64,000 bases of DNA, taken from Flavobacterium commune (lineage in GTDB: Bacteria; Bacteroidota; Bacteroidia; Flavobacteriales; Flavobacteriaceae). Where the stretch lies: assembly GCF_001857965.1 (NCBI RefSeq), contig NZ_CP017774.1:248001-312000 (forward strand), written 5' to 3'. Position 1 is the first letter of the stretch. Each line of letters opens with the position of its first letter. The notes under the pieces are model-generated. The model did no database searches. It had not been told where the DNA came from and worked only from the letters and a program-made list of their open reading frames with translations. A program made the translations under genes and the position numbers. Below, piece by piece: positions 43,629 through 54,610 of the stretch.

Positions 43629-43976
43629 GCAACTGTTTATTTATACAAATTTACATTAATTATTTCAAAGCAAATTTTGAAAAGACTTTACAAAACGAAC
43701 GAAAAGCAAAAAAATCCTTTAAATCCTAAAAAATCACTTAATTACTGATTACCAGCCGCTAGAAATAAATGATTTTAATACACATAAAAATCCAATGAAA
43801 AAAAGAATGCTGTTCATCGATTTTATTTGTGTGCTGCGGGTTTGTTCGGTATTTTTATTTTCTTATAATGATTTTCTCATCATTAAAACATTTTAAACAA
43901 GCTTTTTAAATTTACTGATTTGGAATTTTCCCCCTAACCTAAAATCATTTTTTTTGGCTTTATTACAACATTTATA
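43629..43976. other. Divergent intergenic region
   Basis: This 348-bp gap separates the hypothetical gene (leftward) and the first sensor kinase (rightward). The leftward promoter at 43646-43674 is the only convincing signal. For the kinase gene I see no well-formed TAnnTTTG element. Confidence 0.55.
43646..43674 (-). promoter_or_regulatory. Bacteroidota-type promoter of the conserved hypothetical gene
   Basis: On the minus strand TTTG (43674-43671) and TAAATTTG (43653-43646) are separated by 17 nt; the -7 element ends 17 bp before the ATG. Confidence 0.65.
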
Positions 43977-45470
43977 ATGGATAAACAGGAAATTTACAAT
44001 CAAACAATTGATACTTTTGAAATTGGAATTTGGGATATTAACCTAAAAAACAATCGTATTTTTTTTGATGCAAATACAAAATCTTTCTTTGAAGTTTCGG
44101 AGGATTTTATGCCTGACTTTAAAAATACTTTAGTTTTTTTTAATCGAAAAAATCTAATCCAGTTCAAATCTTTACTACAAAAAGCGATTGAGAATCAAAT
44201 TCCTGTTTGCGGAAAATTCCAAATAATTACAGCTCAAAAAACAATCAAACACTTAGAATGTATCTGTCAGGTTGAATTTATGGCTAATCAACTCCATCGT
44301 ATTCACGGCACTTTTAAAGATATTACTACAGAACAAGAACGGACAATTGCAATAGAATTAGCTATCAAAAAATTCTCTTCTGTATTTTCTAATGCTAATG
44401 ATGTCATTGAAAATTTGAGTCTGTTATCGCTTGTTGCTTCTGAAACTACTGACAGTATCATTATTACAAATGCTGAAGGAAAAGCCATCTGGGCGAATCA
44501 GGCCTACATGAATTTAACCGATTTAACATTAGAACAAATTATTGGGAAAAAACCTAATTATATTTCTATTGGAATAGAAACTAATTTTGAAAAGATAAAA
44601 AAAATCCAACAGGCACTGGAAAAGAAGCAAGAAACCAAGGTAGTTTTTCAAAATTATAACAAGTATAAAAAGAAATACTGGCTCGAATTAAACATTACTC
44701 CAATATTTGATTCTAAAGGTAATTGTACCAAATTCATTGGTATTGGAAGGGATATTACCGCTACAAAAGAAAAAGAAATTGAGCTCAAAAACATATTAGA
44801 GGTGAGCAATCAGCAAAACAATAAACTTTTAAATTTTGCACATATTGTTTCGCATAACATCCGATCGCATACCTGTAATTTACAAATGGTTTTAAACGTT
44901 ATTGATGAAACCGACACAATCGATGAAAAACTAAGTTTTATCGAAATGTTCAAAGAAGGTACCGAAAAACTATCCAAGACCATTGAAAATTTAAACGAAG
45001 TAATTACTATTCAAAAAAATAGCAAAACCAAGAAAACAATAGTCAATTTAAAATCAGAAATAGAGAAAATTACCCATTCTTTCAAAGATAAAATTAGTAT
45101 TACACACCATATTCCTGCTAATTTAAACATCAATGTTATCCCTGATTATCTGGAAAACATTGTCTATAATTTATTAACCAACGCTGTAAAATACCAATCT
45201 CCTGAGAGACTTCCTTTGTTAGATATCAGTTGCAAAACAGAGGACGGATTCCATATTGTTTCTTTCAAAGACAACGGATTAGGAATCAATCTTCAAAAAT
45301 ACAAGCATAAAATATTTGGCATGTACAAAACTTTTCATGAAAATGAAGATGCCAAAGGTTTTGGATTATTCATCGTAAAAAACCAAATGGAAGCCATGAA
45401 AGGTAAAATTGAAGTAGAAAGTACAGCAGGATTAGGCAGCAATTTTAAATTGTATTTTAATGAAAAATAA
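43977..45470 (+). CDS. Soluble PAS-domain sensor histidine kinase
   Basis: This 497-residue kinase has no membrane segment. Two PAS-like domains lie at about 10-120 and 150-265 (SIIITNAEGKAIWANQAYM, then FIGIGRDITATKE). A phosphoacceptor helix follows with H293 in FAHIVSHNIRSHTCNL. The HATPase domain at about 375-497 has NLLTNAVKY, FKDNGLGINL and KGFGLFIVKNQMEAMKGK. The unusual HNIRSH form of the H-box matches the second kinase of this window (SHNLRAPM) in context. The gene overlaps the downstream receiver gene by 11 bp, so the two are translationally coupled. The input signal is unknown. Confidence 0.9.
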   Translation: MDKQEIYNQTIDTFEIGIWDINLKNNRIFFDANTKSFFEVSEDFMPDFKNTLVFFNRKNLIQFKSLLQKAIENQIPVCGKFQIITAQKTIKHLECICQVEFMANQLHRIHGTFKDITTEQERTIAIELAIKKFSSVFSNANDVIENLSLLSLVASETTDSIIITNAEGKAIWANQAYMNLTDLTLEQIIGKKPNYISIGIETNFEKIKKIQQALEKKQETKVVFQNYNKYKKKYWLELNITPIFDSKGNCTKFIGIGRDITATKEKEIELKNILEVSNQQNNKLLNFAHIVSHNIRSHTCNLQMVLNVIDETDTIDEKLSFIEMFKEGTEKLSKTIENLNEVITIQKNSKTKKTIVNLKSEIEKITHSFKDKISITHHIPANLNINVIPDYLENIVYNLLTNAVKYQSPERLPLLDISCKTEDGFHIVSFKDNGLGINLQKYKHKIFGMYKTFHENEDAKGFGLFIVKNQMEAMKGKIEVESTAGLGSNFKLYFNEK

Positions 45471-45864
45471 AACAACTTACCTTATTGATGATGACAAATT
45501 ATCCATAAAACTAATGAGTATGCTTATCTCCAAAAATAATTTTTGCGAAGAAATCATCTCATTTTACAATCCGCAAACAGCGTTAAACGAACTTAAAAAC
45601 AATAGTAACAATCCAGCTCAACTTCCTGATGTGATTTTATTGGATTTGAATATGCCTGTACTGGATGGCTGGCAATTTTTAGACGAGTTTGAACGAATTA
45701 CTTTTGCAAAAAAAATAATTGTTTTTATTGTGTCCTCTTCTATCGATCCTTCTGATTTAGAAATGACCAAAAACTACCCGATAATAAAAGATTACATTAT
45801 AAAACCACTGAGTTCCGAAAAACTAAAACAGGCTACATTACTAATTGAAAATGAGCTTGATTAA
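45460..45864 (+). CDS. Stand-alone response regulator receiver
   Basis: This 134-residue protein is a single receiver domain with no output domain. Acidic pocket D10-D11-D12 (LIDDDKLS) and phosphoacceptor D62 in ILLDLNMPVLDGWQF are visible. The switch Ser/Thr region is FIVSSSID, and the conserved Lys-Pro is YIIKPLS. It starts inside the kinase gene, so it is likely its cognate partner. With no DNA-binding domain, it may act by protein contact or in a relay. Confidence 0.92.
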   Translation: MKNKTTYLIDDDKLSIKLMSMLISKNNFCEEIISFYNPQTALNELKNNSNNPAQLPDVILLDLNMPVLDGWQFLDEFERITFAKKIIVFIVSSSIDPSDLEMTKNYPIIKDYIIKPLSSEKLKQATLLIENELD

Positions 45865-45929
45865 AACAAAATGCTAATCCAAAAACCCCGTAACTAAAAA
45901 ACAGAGAATTGTAGTAACTTTGTAAGACT

Positions 45930-48263
45930 ATGAAAGTCCTGCAAACCATTTTACTCAGTTTATCACTCTACTGCTCCGGCATAAAATTGCAGGCACAAGC
46001 CATTGCTGTTGACGATACTAAAAATGCTTTAGAACTGGTAAATCTATTGACTAATAACAGTTCCTGTTTGCAAATAACAAACCCAAAAGTGCAAGGCGAC
46101 GCATTTGTTCCCGGGAAAAACAGCTACGGAGTTTTTACAAATAATTCTGCTAATTTTCCTTTTCAATCCGGAATTGTTTTAAGTACCTGGAGTAGTACTG
46201 AATCGGTAGGTCCATTTGTTAAAAATCTTGGTGGAGGCAGTAATTCCTGGTTAGGCGACCCCGATTTAGATCAGGCTTTAAACATTAAATCTATCAATGC
46301 TACTTATCTGGAATTTGATTTTATTCCGTTAACCAATAGCATTAGTTTTAATTATTTATTTGCTTCAAATGAATATCAGGAAGATTTCCCTTGTAGGTAT
46401 TCGGATGGTTTTGCTTTTTTAATAAAAGAAAAAGGAAGTACGGCCGCTTATCAGAACTTAGCCGTAATTCCGAATACTACAATACCCATTTCATCCACCA
46501 ATATTCATCCGGCTATTACTTTTGTGGATTTAAATGGAATACAAAAATCATGTCCGGCAAGCAACGAATCCTACTTTGGACAATTTAATACCAGCCCTAC
46601 AAATAACAGTCCTATTAATTATGCCGGACAAACCAAGGTTTTTAACGCAAGTACTAATGTAATAGCTGGAAACACCTATCATATAAAATTAGTCATTGGT
46701 GATGATGCTGTGAATTATTTTGATTCGGCTATTTTTATTGAATCAGCAAGTTTTAATTCCATCATCAACCTGGGAACCGACAAATTATTAGCCACAAATA
46801 ATGCTATTTGTTTTGGTGAGGATTATATTATTGACACTAAATTACCAGCTAATTACACTTACAAATGGTACAAAGACAATGTCCTTTTACCCACCGAAAC
46901 CAGTCCGGCTTATACTGTAAAAACCACCGGAACTTACAAGCTTGAAGTTACTCTGAATCCATCCGGTTGTACTGTTTCAAACCAAATTAAAGTTGAGTAC
47001 ACACCTGAAATTGTTTTAAACAACACTACTCTGATACAATGTGATACTAATGGAGATAGTAAAGCCGTTTTTGACTTAACAAAAACCGATAACCAAATTA
47101 AAAACAACAATTCCAACTTAAGTGCTGTAAGTTATTTTGAAAATCTAACAGATGCTAAAGCAGGTACTAACGCCATTCTTAACACCACAAATTACACCAA
47201 CAAATCGGCTAATCAGGTGCTAATTGCCAAAGTTTCCAACAACTTTAATTGCTCTAATTATGCCGAATTGACATTGCAATTATCTAATGCTATAATACCT
47301 AATCAATCTCCTATAATTACTTGTGATGACAATGCCATTCAGGATGGATTTCGCGAATTTAACTTAAATAATGAAGTTTCTCCTCAAATAGTAAATGGTT
47401 TACCCAATGGATTGAATGTTGTTTACTATCCAAGTATGGCGACAGCCGACACACAAAGCAATCCCCTTCCGAATCTATTTACAAACAACATTCCGAATCA
47501 GCAAACCATTTATGCCCGCATTATCAATGGAACCGACTGTTACGGTATAACCCCTGTCATACTTGAGGTCAAAACCTTTGCTCCGGCTAACTTTCAAGAG
47601 GAGAATATAGCTTTATGCAGTAGTACCAGTATGGATCTAGCTGTCAACACCGGTTTTTCCAGCTATTTATGGAATACGGGAGCAACTACCAATAGTATTA
47701 CCATAACTACTCCTGGCGATTATTTTGTAACAGTAACCAATGCCTACAACTGCGAAGCGACTAAAAAATTCCATGTTGTAAAATCTGAAATTGCTGCAAT
47801 AACAATGGTAGAAACAACCAATTTTTCAGGAAATAAAAATACTGCCACTATTAATTATACCGGTTTCGGAAATTATGAATTTTCAATTGACGGAAATTAT
47901 TACCAAGACAGTCCTGAATTTTTAAACATTGCCGCAGGAAGCTATTTTGCCTATGCCCGTGATAAAAACGGATGCGGTGTTTCTGCTCCTTTCCGCTTTT
48001 ATGTTTTAGATTATCCCCATTATTTTACACCAAACGGAGATGGTTTCAATGATTTTTGGACAATTAAAAACTTATCACAACTTCCTCATGCTACAATATC
48101 CATTTTTAACCGTTACGGAAAATTATTAAAAGAATTTAACTCTTCAAATTTGAGTTGGAATGGCACTTTTAACAATTATGCGCTTCCTGCTGATGATTAT
48201 TGGTTCCATCTTATTTTTGAAGACGGCAAAAACATAAAAGGTCATTTTTCATTAAAAAGATAA
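45930..48263 (+). CDS. T9SS-secreted protein with choice-of-anchor L domain and type B sorting domain
   Basis: This 777-residue protein has a signal peptide (MKVLQTILLSLSLYCSGI). A choice-of-anchor-L-type domain follows (about 60-270): SGIVLSTWSSTESVGP, then FNYLFASNEYQEDFPCRYSD. The centre has Ig/adhesin-like repeats with paired cysteines. The last ~85 residues are the type B T9SS sorting domain: YFTPNGDGFNDFWTI, then FNRYGKLLKEF, then LPADDYWFHL and GHFSLKR. It is exported by the gliding/type IX secretion machinery and probably attached to the cell surface. A TAACTTTG element is at 45915-45922. Confidence 0.92.
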   Translation: MKVLQTILLSLSLYCSGIKLQAQAIAVDDTKNALELVNLLTNNSSCLQITNPKVQGDAFVPGKNSYGVFTNNSANFPFQSGIVLSTWSSTESVGPFVKNLGGGSNSWLGDPDLDQALNIKSINATYLEFDFIPLTNSISFNYLFASNEYQEDFPCRYSDGFAFLIKEKGSTAAYQNLAVIPNTTIPISSTNIHPAITFVDLNGIQKSCPASNESYFGQFNTSPTNNSPINYAGQTKVFNASTNVIAGNTYHIKLVIGDDAVNYFDSAIFIESASFNSIINLGTDKLLATNNAICFGEDYIIDTKLPANYTYKWYKDNVLLPTETSPAYTVKTTGTYKLEVTLNPSGCTVSNQIKVEYTPEIVLNNTTLIQCDTNGDSKAVFDLTKTDNQIKNNNSNLSAVSYFENLTDAKAGTNAILNTTNYTNKSANQVLIAKVSNNFNCSNYAELTLQLSNAIIPNQSPIITCDDNAIQDGFREFNLNNEVSPQIVNGLPNGLNVVYYPSMATADTQSNPLPNLFTNNIPNQQTIYARIINGTDCYGITPVILEVKTFAPANFQEENIALCSSTSMDLAVNTGFSSYLWNTGATTNSITITTPGDYFVTVTNAYNCEATKKFHVVKSEIAAITMVETTNFSGNKNTATINYTGFGNYEFSIDGNYYQDSPEFLNIAAGSYFAYARDKNGCGVSAPFRFYVLDYPHYFTPNGDGFNDFWTIKNLSQLPHATISIFNRYGKLLKEFNSSNLSWNGTFNNYALPADDYWFHLIFEDGKNIKGHFSLKR

Positions 48264-48286
48264 AAATTATTTAATATTTTTATCAA

Positions 48287-51200
48287 ATGAGAAAAATAAT
48301 CGCAATATTATTAACGATAATAGCTACAAATGGCTTTGCGCAATTTAGCAAAACACATTATATCCCGCCATTAAGCAGCCAAGACTCACAAACAATAACA
48401 GGAGACCATTATTTATATATATCTACTCCAAGCTCAAAAAATGTTACGCTGAGAATAATCAGTATCGGCGGGCAAATTACGAATGCTGTGGTCAACAACA
48501 GCAATCCATACATCTATGCAATTGGATCCGGCAACAACACACAACTAATGGTACCAAAAGCAGCTATTGGAAAAACAATAAACAAAGGATTCATTATTGA
48601 AGCCGATGATTTAATATACTGTAGTGTAAGAATTAATTCAGGTTACAACCCCGATAATCAAAGGTTCAATCATGCAGGCGGTTTAGTATCTAAAGGAAAC
48701 AGCGCTCTGGGAACTACATTTAGACTAGGCGCTATGCTCAACCCTTCAAATAGTGACAAAACACTACTCAATTTTGCTTCCCTGCTTGCAACCGAAAACA
48801 ATACAACAATTACAATATCCAACATAGCAAACGGGACAATTCTAGCTGATGGAAGAACTGTAAATGGCCCCGTAACCATCAATCTAAATAAAAACGAAAG
48901 TTATATTTTTGCCATAGAAAACTCTGAAGACACTGTTTCAAATAGTGCTAAAATGATTGGCGCATTAGTTCAGTCAGACAAAGCGATTGTTATCAATTCA
49001 GGGTCTTTTTGCGGAAGTAATAGTACCGAAAACGGAAGAGATCTTGGGTTTGACCAAATTGTTTCTTTCGAAAAAACTGGCAAAGAATATATTTTTGTAA
49101 AGGGAATTGGAACAAATGAACTGGAACGTGTTTTATTGATTGCTCATAATCCTAATACGATTGTCTATCTTAACGGCAGTTTAACTCCATACACAACAAT
49201 TATCAATGCAGGTGACTATATAACTATTGACGGAAGCCAGTTTATCAATAATAATTTATATGTCAGCACTTCCGAAAAAACATTTGCTTATCAAAGTATT
49301 GGCGGATTAGCTCCTGCTTTTGATCCTAAAACTAATGAACAAATCAACTTACCTTCGGCTAATCAAAATATGTTTTTTGTTCCTCCGTTGAATTGCTCAA
49401 CTCCTAATATTGTGGACAACATTCCTTTTATCGAATCGATAGGTAATATTTCATTTAGTGGCGGAATCAATATTATCACCGAAACCGGAGCCAATGTTTT
49501 AATAAATAATAATCCTATAGGCACCCCTCCTATTAGCATTACAGGAAATTCAAATTATGTTCGCTACACAATCAAAGACCTTGATGGTAATGTTAGCATA
49601 AAATCTAACAAACAGGTTTATGTATCCTATTTTGGAACCAATGGAGCTGCCACTTACGGTGGTTACTATTCCGGTTTTGACACTAAACCTGAAATTACTT
49701 CGGATGCCATTATTACTGGAAATTCTTCCTGCATCCCTAATCTTAACCTAACTGTAAATAGTATTTTAAATTACGATACTTTCGAATGGTACTTTAACAA
49801 TACGCTAATTAGCAATTCAAATTCCAACACCTATACTCCTACCCAACCCGGATTTTATCAGGTAAAAGGAAGTATTTCTAATTGTGACACTTCGATATTT
49901 TCTGACATTATTCCGGTAAGCAATTGTCCTACCGATATTGACAATGATACCGTAAACGACAACATAGACCTTGATAACGACAATGACGGAATTCCAAATT
50001 GTACCGAATCTTACGGAAACCAAAATATCAATATCTCTAATTTAAGTTTGGGAAATATCACAATTGGCAATTATTCGAATACATATACAGGAACTCTAAA
50101 CACATCTTCGATTGCCAATGGAATTCCATTTTCCGGAAATACAGATGGCAGTTTTATATCCGAAATCCCCGCTGGAAAAGGAAATTTTACCAAATATACA
50201 TTAACATTCTCTAAACCAATAAGCACTGGAATAGAATATGTATCAGCTGCAAATCCAACCGATTTATTAAATGCAAATGCAGAATATATTATTGCTACCG
50301 ACGTTAACAAAACCATTACGGTTCTCAACCCAAATAATCAATTATTGATTGATACTAACTACGATGGCATATATGAAAGTGGTGTTACCGAATATTCCTC
50401 ATTTGAAATTCGCTTTCAATTAAACGGAATTGTTTCATTAGCAGCCGGAACGGGCTCTTTTAAATTTTTAGCTCATTTGGTTAATTCGATTAGTTTTACC
50501 CATAAAAATCTCTCCGATACTGATGCAAACAAGAGCACATTAAAGTTTTTTGCTGTTTGCGTACCAAAAGACACCGATGGCGATGGAATTCCTGACCAAT
50601 TAGATACTGATAGTGACAATGACGAAATTCCTGACCTAACTGAAAGCCAAAGCAACGACTTTGCATTAAATACTACCGATTTAAATAGAAATGGTCTGTT
50701 TGACATTTTCGAATCGAAATCAATTATAGATACTGACAATGATGGCGTTTCTGATTATCTGGATTTAGACAGCGATAATGACGGAATTTATGACAGCGTA
50801 GAAACAGGCAACTCCAACATTGATACCGATAATGACGGAATAAAAAATTACAGAGACCTTGATAGCGATAACGACTTGTGTAATGATGTTATCGAAGCAG
50901 GTTTTACAAGTACTAACAATAATACATTAGGAAATGTATTCCCTCCAACTGTAAATACCAGCGGGGTTGTTACAAGCCTTACAAATGGTTATACTACTCC
51001 AAATTCCAATTATAATATTGCAGCTCCAATAATTATTACAAACCAGCCTATTGTACCTCCAACTTGTTTAAATCAAAACACTTCAATTGCAATTAGCGAC
51101 AACGGCGGCAATAGTTATCAATGGCAAATATCTACAAATGGTACTGTCTGGAATAACTTGACAAACAATGGTAGCTTCTCTGGTGTAACATCGAATAAGC

Positions 51201-52678
51201 TGAACATTAATACGGTAAGTCAAACAATGAATGGCTACAAATACCGCGTTATACTAAACAAAACAGGGAATTCTTGTGGATTGATTTCTAACGAAACCAC
51301 CTTAACTATTCTAGCCCTACCTGTAGTTAACAATATAAGTATCATACAATGTGACGATGATTTAGATGCTAAATCAGCTTTTAATCTAACAGTAAAAAAC
51401 AATGAGATTTCAAGCAATTATCAAAACGAAATCTTTAATTATTTTACCACTTTAATAGGAGCTAACACTAACGATTCAACTAAAAAAATTGCAAATCCAT
51501 TAACTTATATTGCCAATAACGGAACGATCATTTGGTCCAGAATCGAAAATGCAAACAACTGTTTTTCGGTAGCACAAATTAACTTAATCGTTTCGGCAAC
51601 TCAAATTCCGGCAAATTTCAATGTTCCATTCGAAAATTGCGATGATTATATTGATGCTGCCCATGATGATTATGATGGAATTTCAGCGTTCGATTTTAGT
51701 AGTGCCAAAACGGCAATTCTGGCTTTACTCCCAGATCCAAAAAACAATTATATAATCAAATATTACGAAACCGAAACAGATGCTTTAGCAGAAATAAACG
51801 AAATAACAAACACTACAACTTATCGAAACATTCTTTCTCCTAAAGAACAAAAAATATGGGTTAGAGTTGACAGTAATTTAGACAACAGTTGTTACGGCAT
51901 AGGACCTCATATTACTCTTAAAGTAAATCCAAAACCTGATATTGACATCAACACCAGCCGCCTATCAGATGTTTACGTTTGTCAAAATCTGCCTAATTTC
52001 TTTGTAACACTTACTGCCGGAATAATCGACGGCAGTCCAACAACTAACTATAGCTACATTTGGACAAAAGACAATCAAATATTAATCGGCAAAACAAACC
52101 CCACCTTAGACGTTAATACCGCTGGTTTATACAGTGTTACTGTTACTTCACAATCGGGTTGTAGCCGGACAAGAATAATTACAGTAACTTCTTCAGATGT
52201 TGCCCATATCAGCAATATCGAAATTAGCGAATTGAGCGATAACAACTCCGTTTTAGTTTTAGTGAATGGAGCCGGAAATTACGAATACAGTCTGGATGAC
52301 AGCAACCATTTTTATCAGGATGCTAACCTTTTCGAATATGTAGCCGCCGGAATTCATGAAGTTTACATTAGAGACAAAAATGGCTGTGGTATTACCAATG
52401 AAACTATTGCCATTTTAGGTATTCCAAGATTTTTCACACCTAACAATGATGGTTTTAACGATCACTGGAATATCAAAGGAATCAATTCTGAATTCAATTC
52501 AAAAACAGTGATTCATATTTTTGATCGCTTTGGAAAATTAATAAAAGACATTAATCCACAAAGTCAGGGCTGGGATGGCACTTTTAACAGTCTTCCTCTA
52601 CCTGCAGATGATTATTGGTACACCGCTAAACTCGAAAATGGTAAAGAAATTAAAGGACATTTTAGTTTGAAAAGATAA
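48287..52678 (+). CDS. Large T9SS type B surface protein with thrombospondin-type-3 repeats
   Basis: This 1463-residue protein has a signal peptide ending near FAQ (MRKIIAILLTIIATNGFAQ). Its N-terminal ~450 residues resemble the IgGFc-binding-like domain found in other Bacteroidota surface proteins. Acidic calcium-binding repeats of thrombospondin type 3 lie at about 545-565 and 755-875, for example DTDGDGIPDQLDTDSDNDEI. Ig-like segments follow, and a type B sorting domain ends the protein (FFTPNNDGFNDHWNI, FDRFGKLIKD, GHFSLKR). It lies 23 bp after the other T9SS gene and shares the same C-terminal logic. Adhesion is likely but unproven. Confidence 0.92.
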   Translation: MRKIIAILLTIIATNGFAQFSKTHYIPPLSSQDSQTITGDHYLYISTPSSKNVTLRIISIGGQITNAVVNNSNPYIYAIGSGNNTQLMVPKAAIGKTINKGFIIEADDLIYCSVRINSGYNPDNQRFNHAGGLVSKGNSALGTTFRLGAMLNPSNSDKTLLNFASLLATENNTTITISNIANGTILADGRTVNGPVTINLNKNESYIFAIENSEDTVSNSAKMIGALVQSDKAIVINSGSFCGSNSTENGRDLGFDQIVSFEKTGKEYIFVKGIGTNELERVLLIAHNPNTIVYLNGSLTPYTTIINAGDYITIDGSQFINNNLYVSTSEKTFAYQSIGGLAPAFDPKTNEQINLPSANQNMFFVPPLNCSTPNIVDNIPFIESIGNISFSGGINIITETGANVLINNNPIGTPPISITGNSNYVRYTIKDLDGNVSIKSNKQVYVSYFGTNGAATYGGYYSGFDTKPEITSDAIITGNSSCIPNLNLTVNSILNYDTFEWYFNNTLISNSNSNTYTPTQPGFYQVKGSISNCDTSIFSDIIPVSNCPTDIDNDTVNDNIDLDNDNDGIPNCTESYGNQNINISNLSLGNITIGNYSNTYTGTLNTSSIANGIPFSGNTDGSFISEIPAGKGNFTKYTLTFSKPISTGIEYVSAANPTDLLNANAEYIIATDVNKTITVLNPNNQLLIDTNYDGIYESGVTEYSSFEIRFQLNGIVSLAAGTGSFKFLAHLVNSISFTHKNLSDTDANKSTLKFFAVCVPKDTDGDGIPDQLDTDSDNDEIPDLTESQSNDFALNTTDLNRNGLFDIFESKSIIDTDNDGVSDYLDLDSDNDGIYDSVETGNSNIDTDNDGIKNYRDLDSDNDLCNDVIEAGFTSTNNNTLGNVFPPTVNTSGVVTSLTNGYTTPNSNYNIAAPIIITNQPIVPPTCLNQNTSIAISDNGGNSYQWQISTNGTVWNNLTNNGSFSGVTSNKLNINTVSQTMNGYKYRVILNKTGNSCGLISNETTLTILALPVVNNISIIQCDDDLDAKSAFNLTVKNNEISSNYQNEIFNYFTTLIGANTNDSTKKIANPLTYIANNGTIIWSRIENANNCFSVAQINLIVSATQIPANFNVPFENCDDYIDAAHDDYDGISAFDFSSAKTAILALLPDPKNNYIIKYYETETDALAEINEITNTTTYRNILSPKEQKIWVRVDSNLDNSCYGIGPHITLKVNPKPDIDINTSRLSDVYVCQNLPNFFVTLTAGIIDGSPTTNYSYIWTKDNQILIGKTNPTLDVNTAGLYSVTVTSQSGCSRTRIITVTSSDVAHISNIEISELSDNNSVLVLVNGAGNYEYSLDDSNHFYQDANLFEYVAAGIHEVYIRDKNGCGITNETIAILGIPRFFTPNNDGFNDHWNIKGINSEFNSKTVIHIFDRFGKLIKDINPQSQGWDGTFNSLPLPADDYWYTAKLENGKEIKGHFSLKR

Positions 52679-52734
52679 TTATAACGAAATTCCAAAACAC
52701 AAAAAACAAATTCCAAAGCAAAACAATCATAAAA

Positions 52735-52768
52735 AAAAATCCCAAACTCTTTTGAATTTGGGATTTTT
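52735..52768. terminator. Bidirectional terminator between the T9SS gene and typA
   Basis: A 12-bp perfect stem (52735-52746 with 52757-52768) with a 10-nt loop and A- and T-runs at its ends serves both convergent genes. Confidence 0.88.
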
Positions 52769-52786
52769 ATATTGGAATTTAAAAAA

Positions 52787-54583
52787 TTAGATTTTAAATC
52801 TTTTTCTATCAGTTTCAGATAAGTAAATCTTTCTTAAACGAAGTGATTTTGGAGTAACTTCAACATACTCATCTTTTTGAATATATTCTAAAGCTTCTTC
52901 TAAAGAGAATTTGATAGCAGGAATAATTCTTGCTTTATCATCAGCTCCTGAAGAACGAACGTTAGACAGTTTTTTCGTTTTAGTAACGTTAACAGTCATA
53001 TCATCACTACGAGTGTTTTCACCAATTACTTGTCCTTCGTAAATATCTTCGTTAGGATCAACAAAGAATTTACCACGATCTTGTAATTTATCGATAGAGT
53101 AAGGAATTGCTTTTCCATTTTCCATAGAGATTAATGAACCATTGTTACGTCCAGGAATTTCTCCTTTGTATGGTTCGTATCCAATGAAACGGTGTGCCAT
53201 AATAGCTTCACCGGCAGTAGCAGTAAGCAATTGGTTTCTCAATCCAATAATTCCACGAGATGGAATGTTGAATTTAACAATCATACGCTCTCCTTTACCT
53301 TCCATAGAAAGCATTTCTCCTTTACGGATAGAAACAAATTCTACAGCTCTACCTGAAAGATTTTCCGGTAAATCGATAGTTAATTCCTCTATTGGCTCAC
53401 ATTTTACACCATCAACTTCTTTGATAATAACTTGTGGCTGACCAATTTGTAATTCATACCCTTCTCTTCTCATTGTTTCAATAAGAACAGACAAGTGCAA
53501 TACACCACGACCAAAAACCATGAATTTATCAGCAGAATCAGTCTCAGCAACTCTCATCGCTAAGTTTTTCTCTAATTCTTTTGTCAAACGCTCACGAATA
53601 TGTCTGGAAGTAACAAATTTACCTTCTTTACCAAAGAAAGGTGAATCGTTAATAGTAAACAACATGCTCATTGTAGGCTCATCAATAGCGATAGTTTGTA
53701 AAGCTTCCGGATTTTCAAAATCAGCAATAGTATCACCAATTTCAAAACCTTCAACACCTACAACCGCACAAATATCACCAGCTATAACTTCTTCTACTTT
53801 TTTACGTCCAAGACCTTCAAAAGTATGTAATTCTTTAATTCTTGATTTGATGATTTTTCCATCTCTTTTTACCAAAGAAATTGGCATACCTTCTTTTAAA
53901 ACACCTCTTTCCAAACGACCGATAGCGATACGACCCGTAAAAGAAGAAAAGTCTAAAGAAGTAATTAACATTTGTGGCGTTCCTTCAGAAACCTTAGGAG
54001 CAGGTACATTAGCAATTACCATGTCCAATAATGGCTCAATGTTTTCTGTTTGATTTCTCCAATCATCAGACATCCAGTTGTTTTTAGCAGAACCGTAAAC
54101 AGCAGGGAAATCTAATTGTTCTTCAGTAGCACCTAATTCAAACATTAAGTCGAAAACTTTTTCGTGTACTTCTTCCGGAGTACAGTTTTCTTTATCTACT
54201 TTATTGATAACAACACAAGGTTTTAATCCTAAATCAATCGCTTTTTGTAATACAAAACGCGTTTGTGGCATTGGTCCTTCAAAGGCATCAACCAAAAGAC
54301 ACACTCCGTCAGCCATGTTCAAAACACGCTCTACCTCTCCACCAAAATCGGCGTGACCAGGAGTATCAATAATATTAATTTTTGTTCCTTTATAAGAAAC
54401 CGATACGTTTTTAGAAGTAATGGTAATACCTCTTTCTCGCTCTAAGTCGTTGTTATCAAGGATCAAATCTCCAGTATTTTCGTTGTCACGAAATAACTGA
54501 CAATGATACATAATTTTATCAACCAAAGTGGTTTTACCGTGATCGACGTGGGCAATAATTGCAATGTTTCTAATAGCTTCCAT
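52787..54583 (-). CDS. typA: Translational GTPase TypA/BipA
   Basis: TypA/BipA is a ribosome-associated GTPase of the EF-G family, involved in stress adaptation and 50S assembly. The 598-residue length is standard. The G domain has AHVDHGKTTLVDK (G1), RGITITSKN (G2), DTPGHADFGGEVERV (G3), NKVDK (G4) and the later SAK-type G5 (VYGSAKNNW). Domains II, III and V and the TypA-specific C-terminal domain follow, ending ...KIYLSETDRKRFKI. It stands alone; a TACCTTTG element on the minus strand at 54603-54610 lies 19 bp upstream. Confidence 0.97.
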   Translation of the reverse strand: MEAIRNIAIIAHVDHGKTTLVDKIMYHCQLFRDNENTGDLILDNNDLERERGITITSKNVSVSYKGTKINIIDTPGHADFGGEVERVLNMADGVCLLVDAFEGPMPQTRFVLQKAIDLGLKPCVVINKVDKENCTPEEVHEKVFDLMFELGATEEQLDFPAVYGSAKNNWMSDDWRNQTENIEPLLDMVIANVPAPKVSEGTPQMLITSLDFSSFTGRIAIGRLERGVLKEGMPISLVKRDGKIIKSRIKELHTFEGLGRKKVEEVIAGDICAVVGVEGFEIGDTIADFENPEALQTIAIDEPTMSMLFTINDSPFFGKEGKFVTSRHIRERLTKELEKNLAMRVAETDSADKFMVFGRGVLHLSVLIETMRREGYELQIGQPQVIIKEVDGVKCEPIEELTIDLPENLSGRAVEFVSIRKGEMLSMEGKGERMIVKFNIPSRGIIGLRNQLLTATAGEAIMAHRFIGYEPYKGEIPGRNNGSLISMENGKAIPYSIDKLQDRGKFFVDPNEDIYEGQVIGENTRSDDMTVNVTKTKKLSNVRSSGADDKARIIPAIKFSLEEALEYIQKDEYVEVTPKSLRLRKIYLSETDRKRFKI

Positions 54584-54602
54584 CTGTGATTTTTAATGGC
54601 TG

Positions 54603-54610
54603 CAAAGGTA
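54603..54610 (-). promoter_or_regulatory. -7 element of typA
   Basis: TACCTTTG on the minus strand ends 19 bp before the typA start. No -33 box is at the usual distance. Confidence 0.45.
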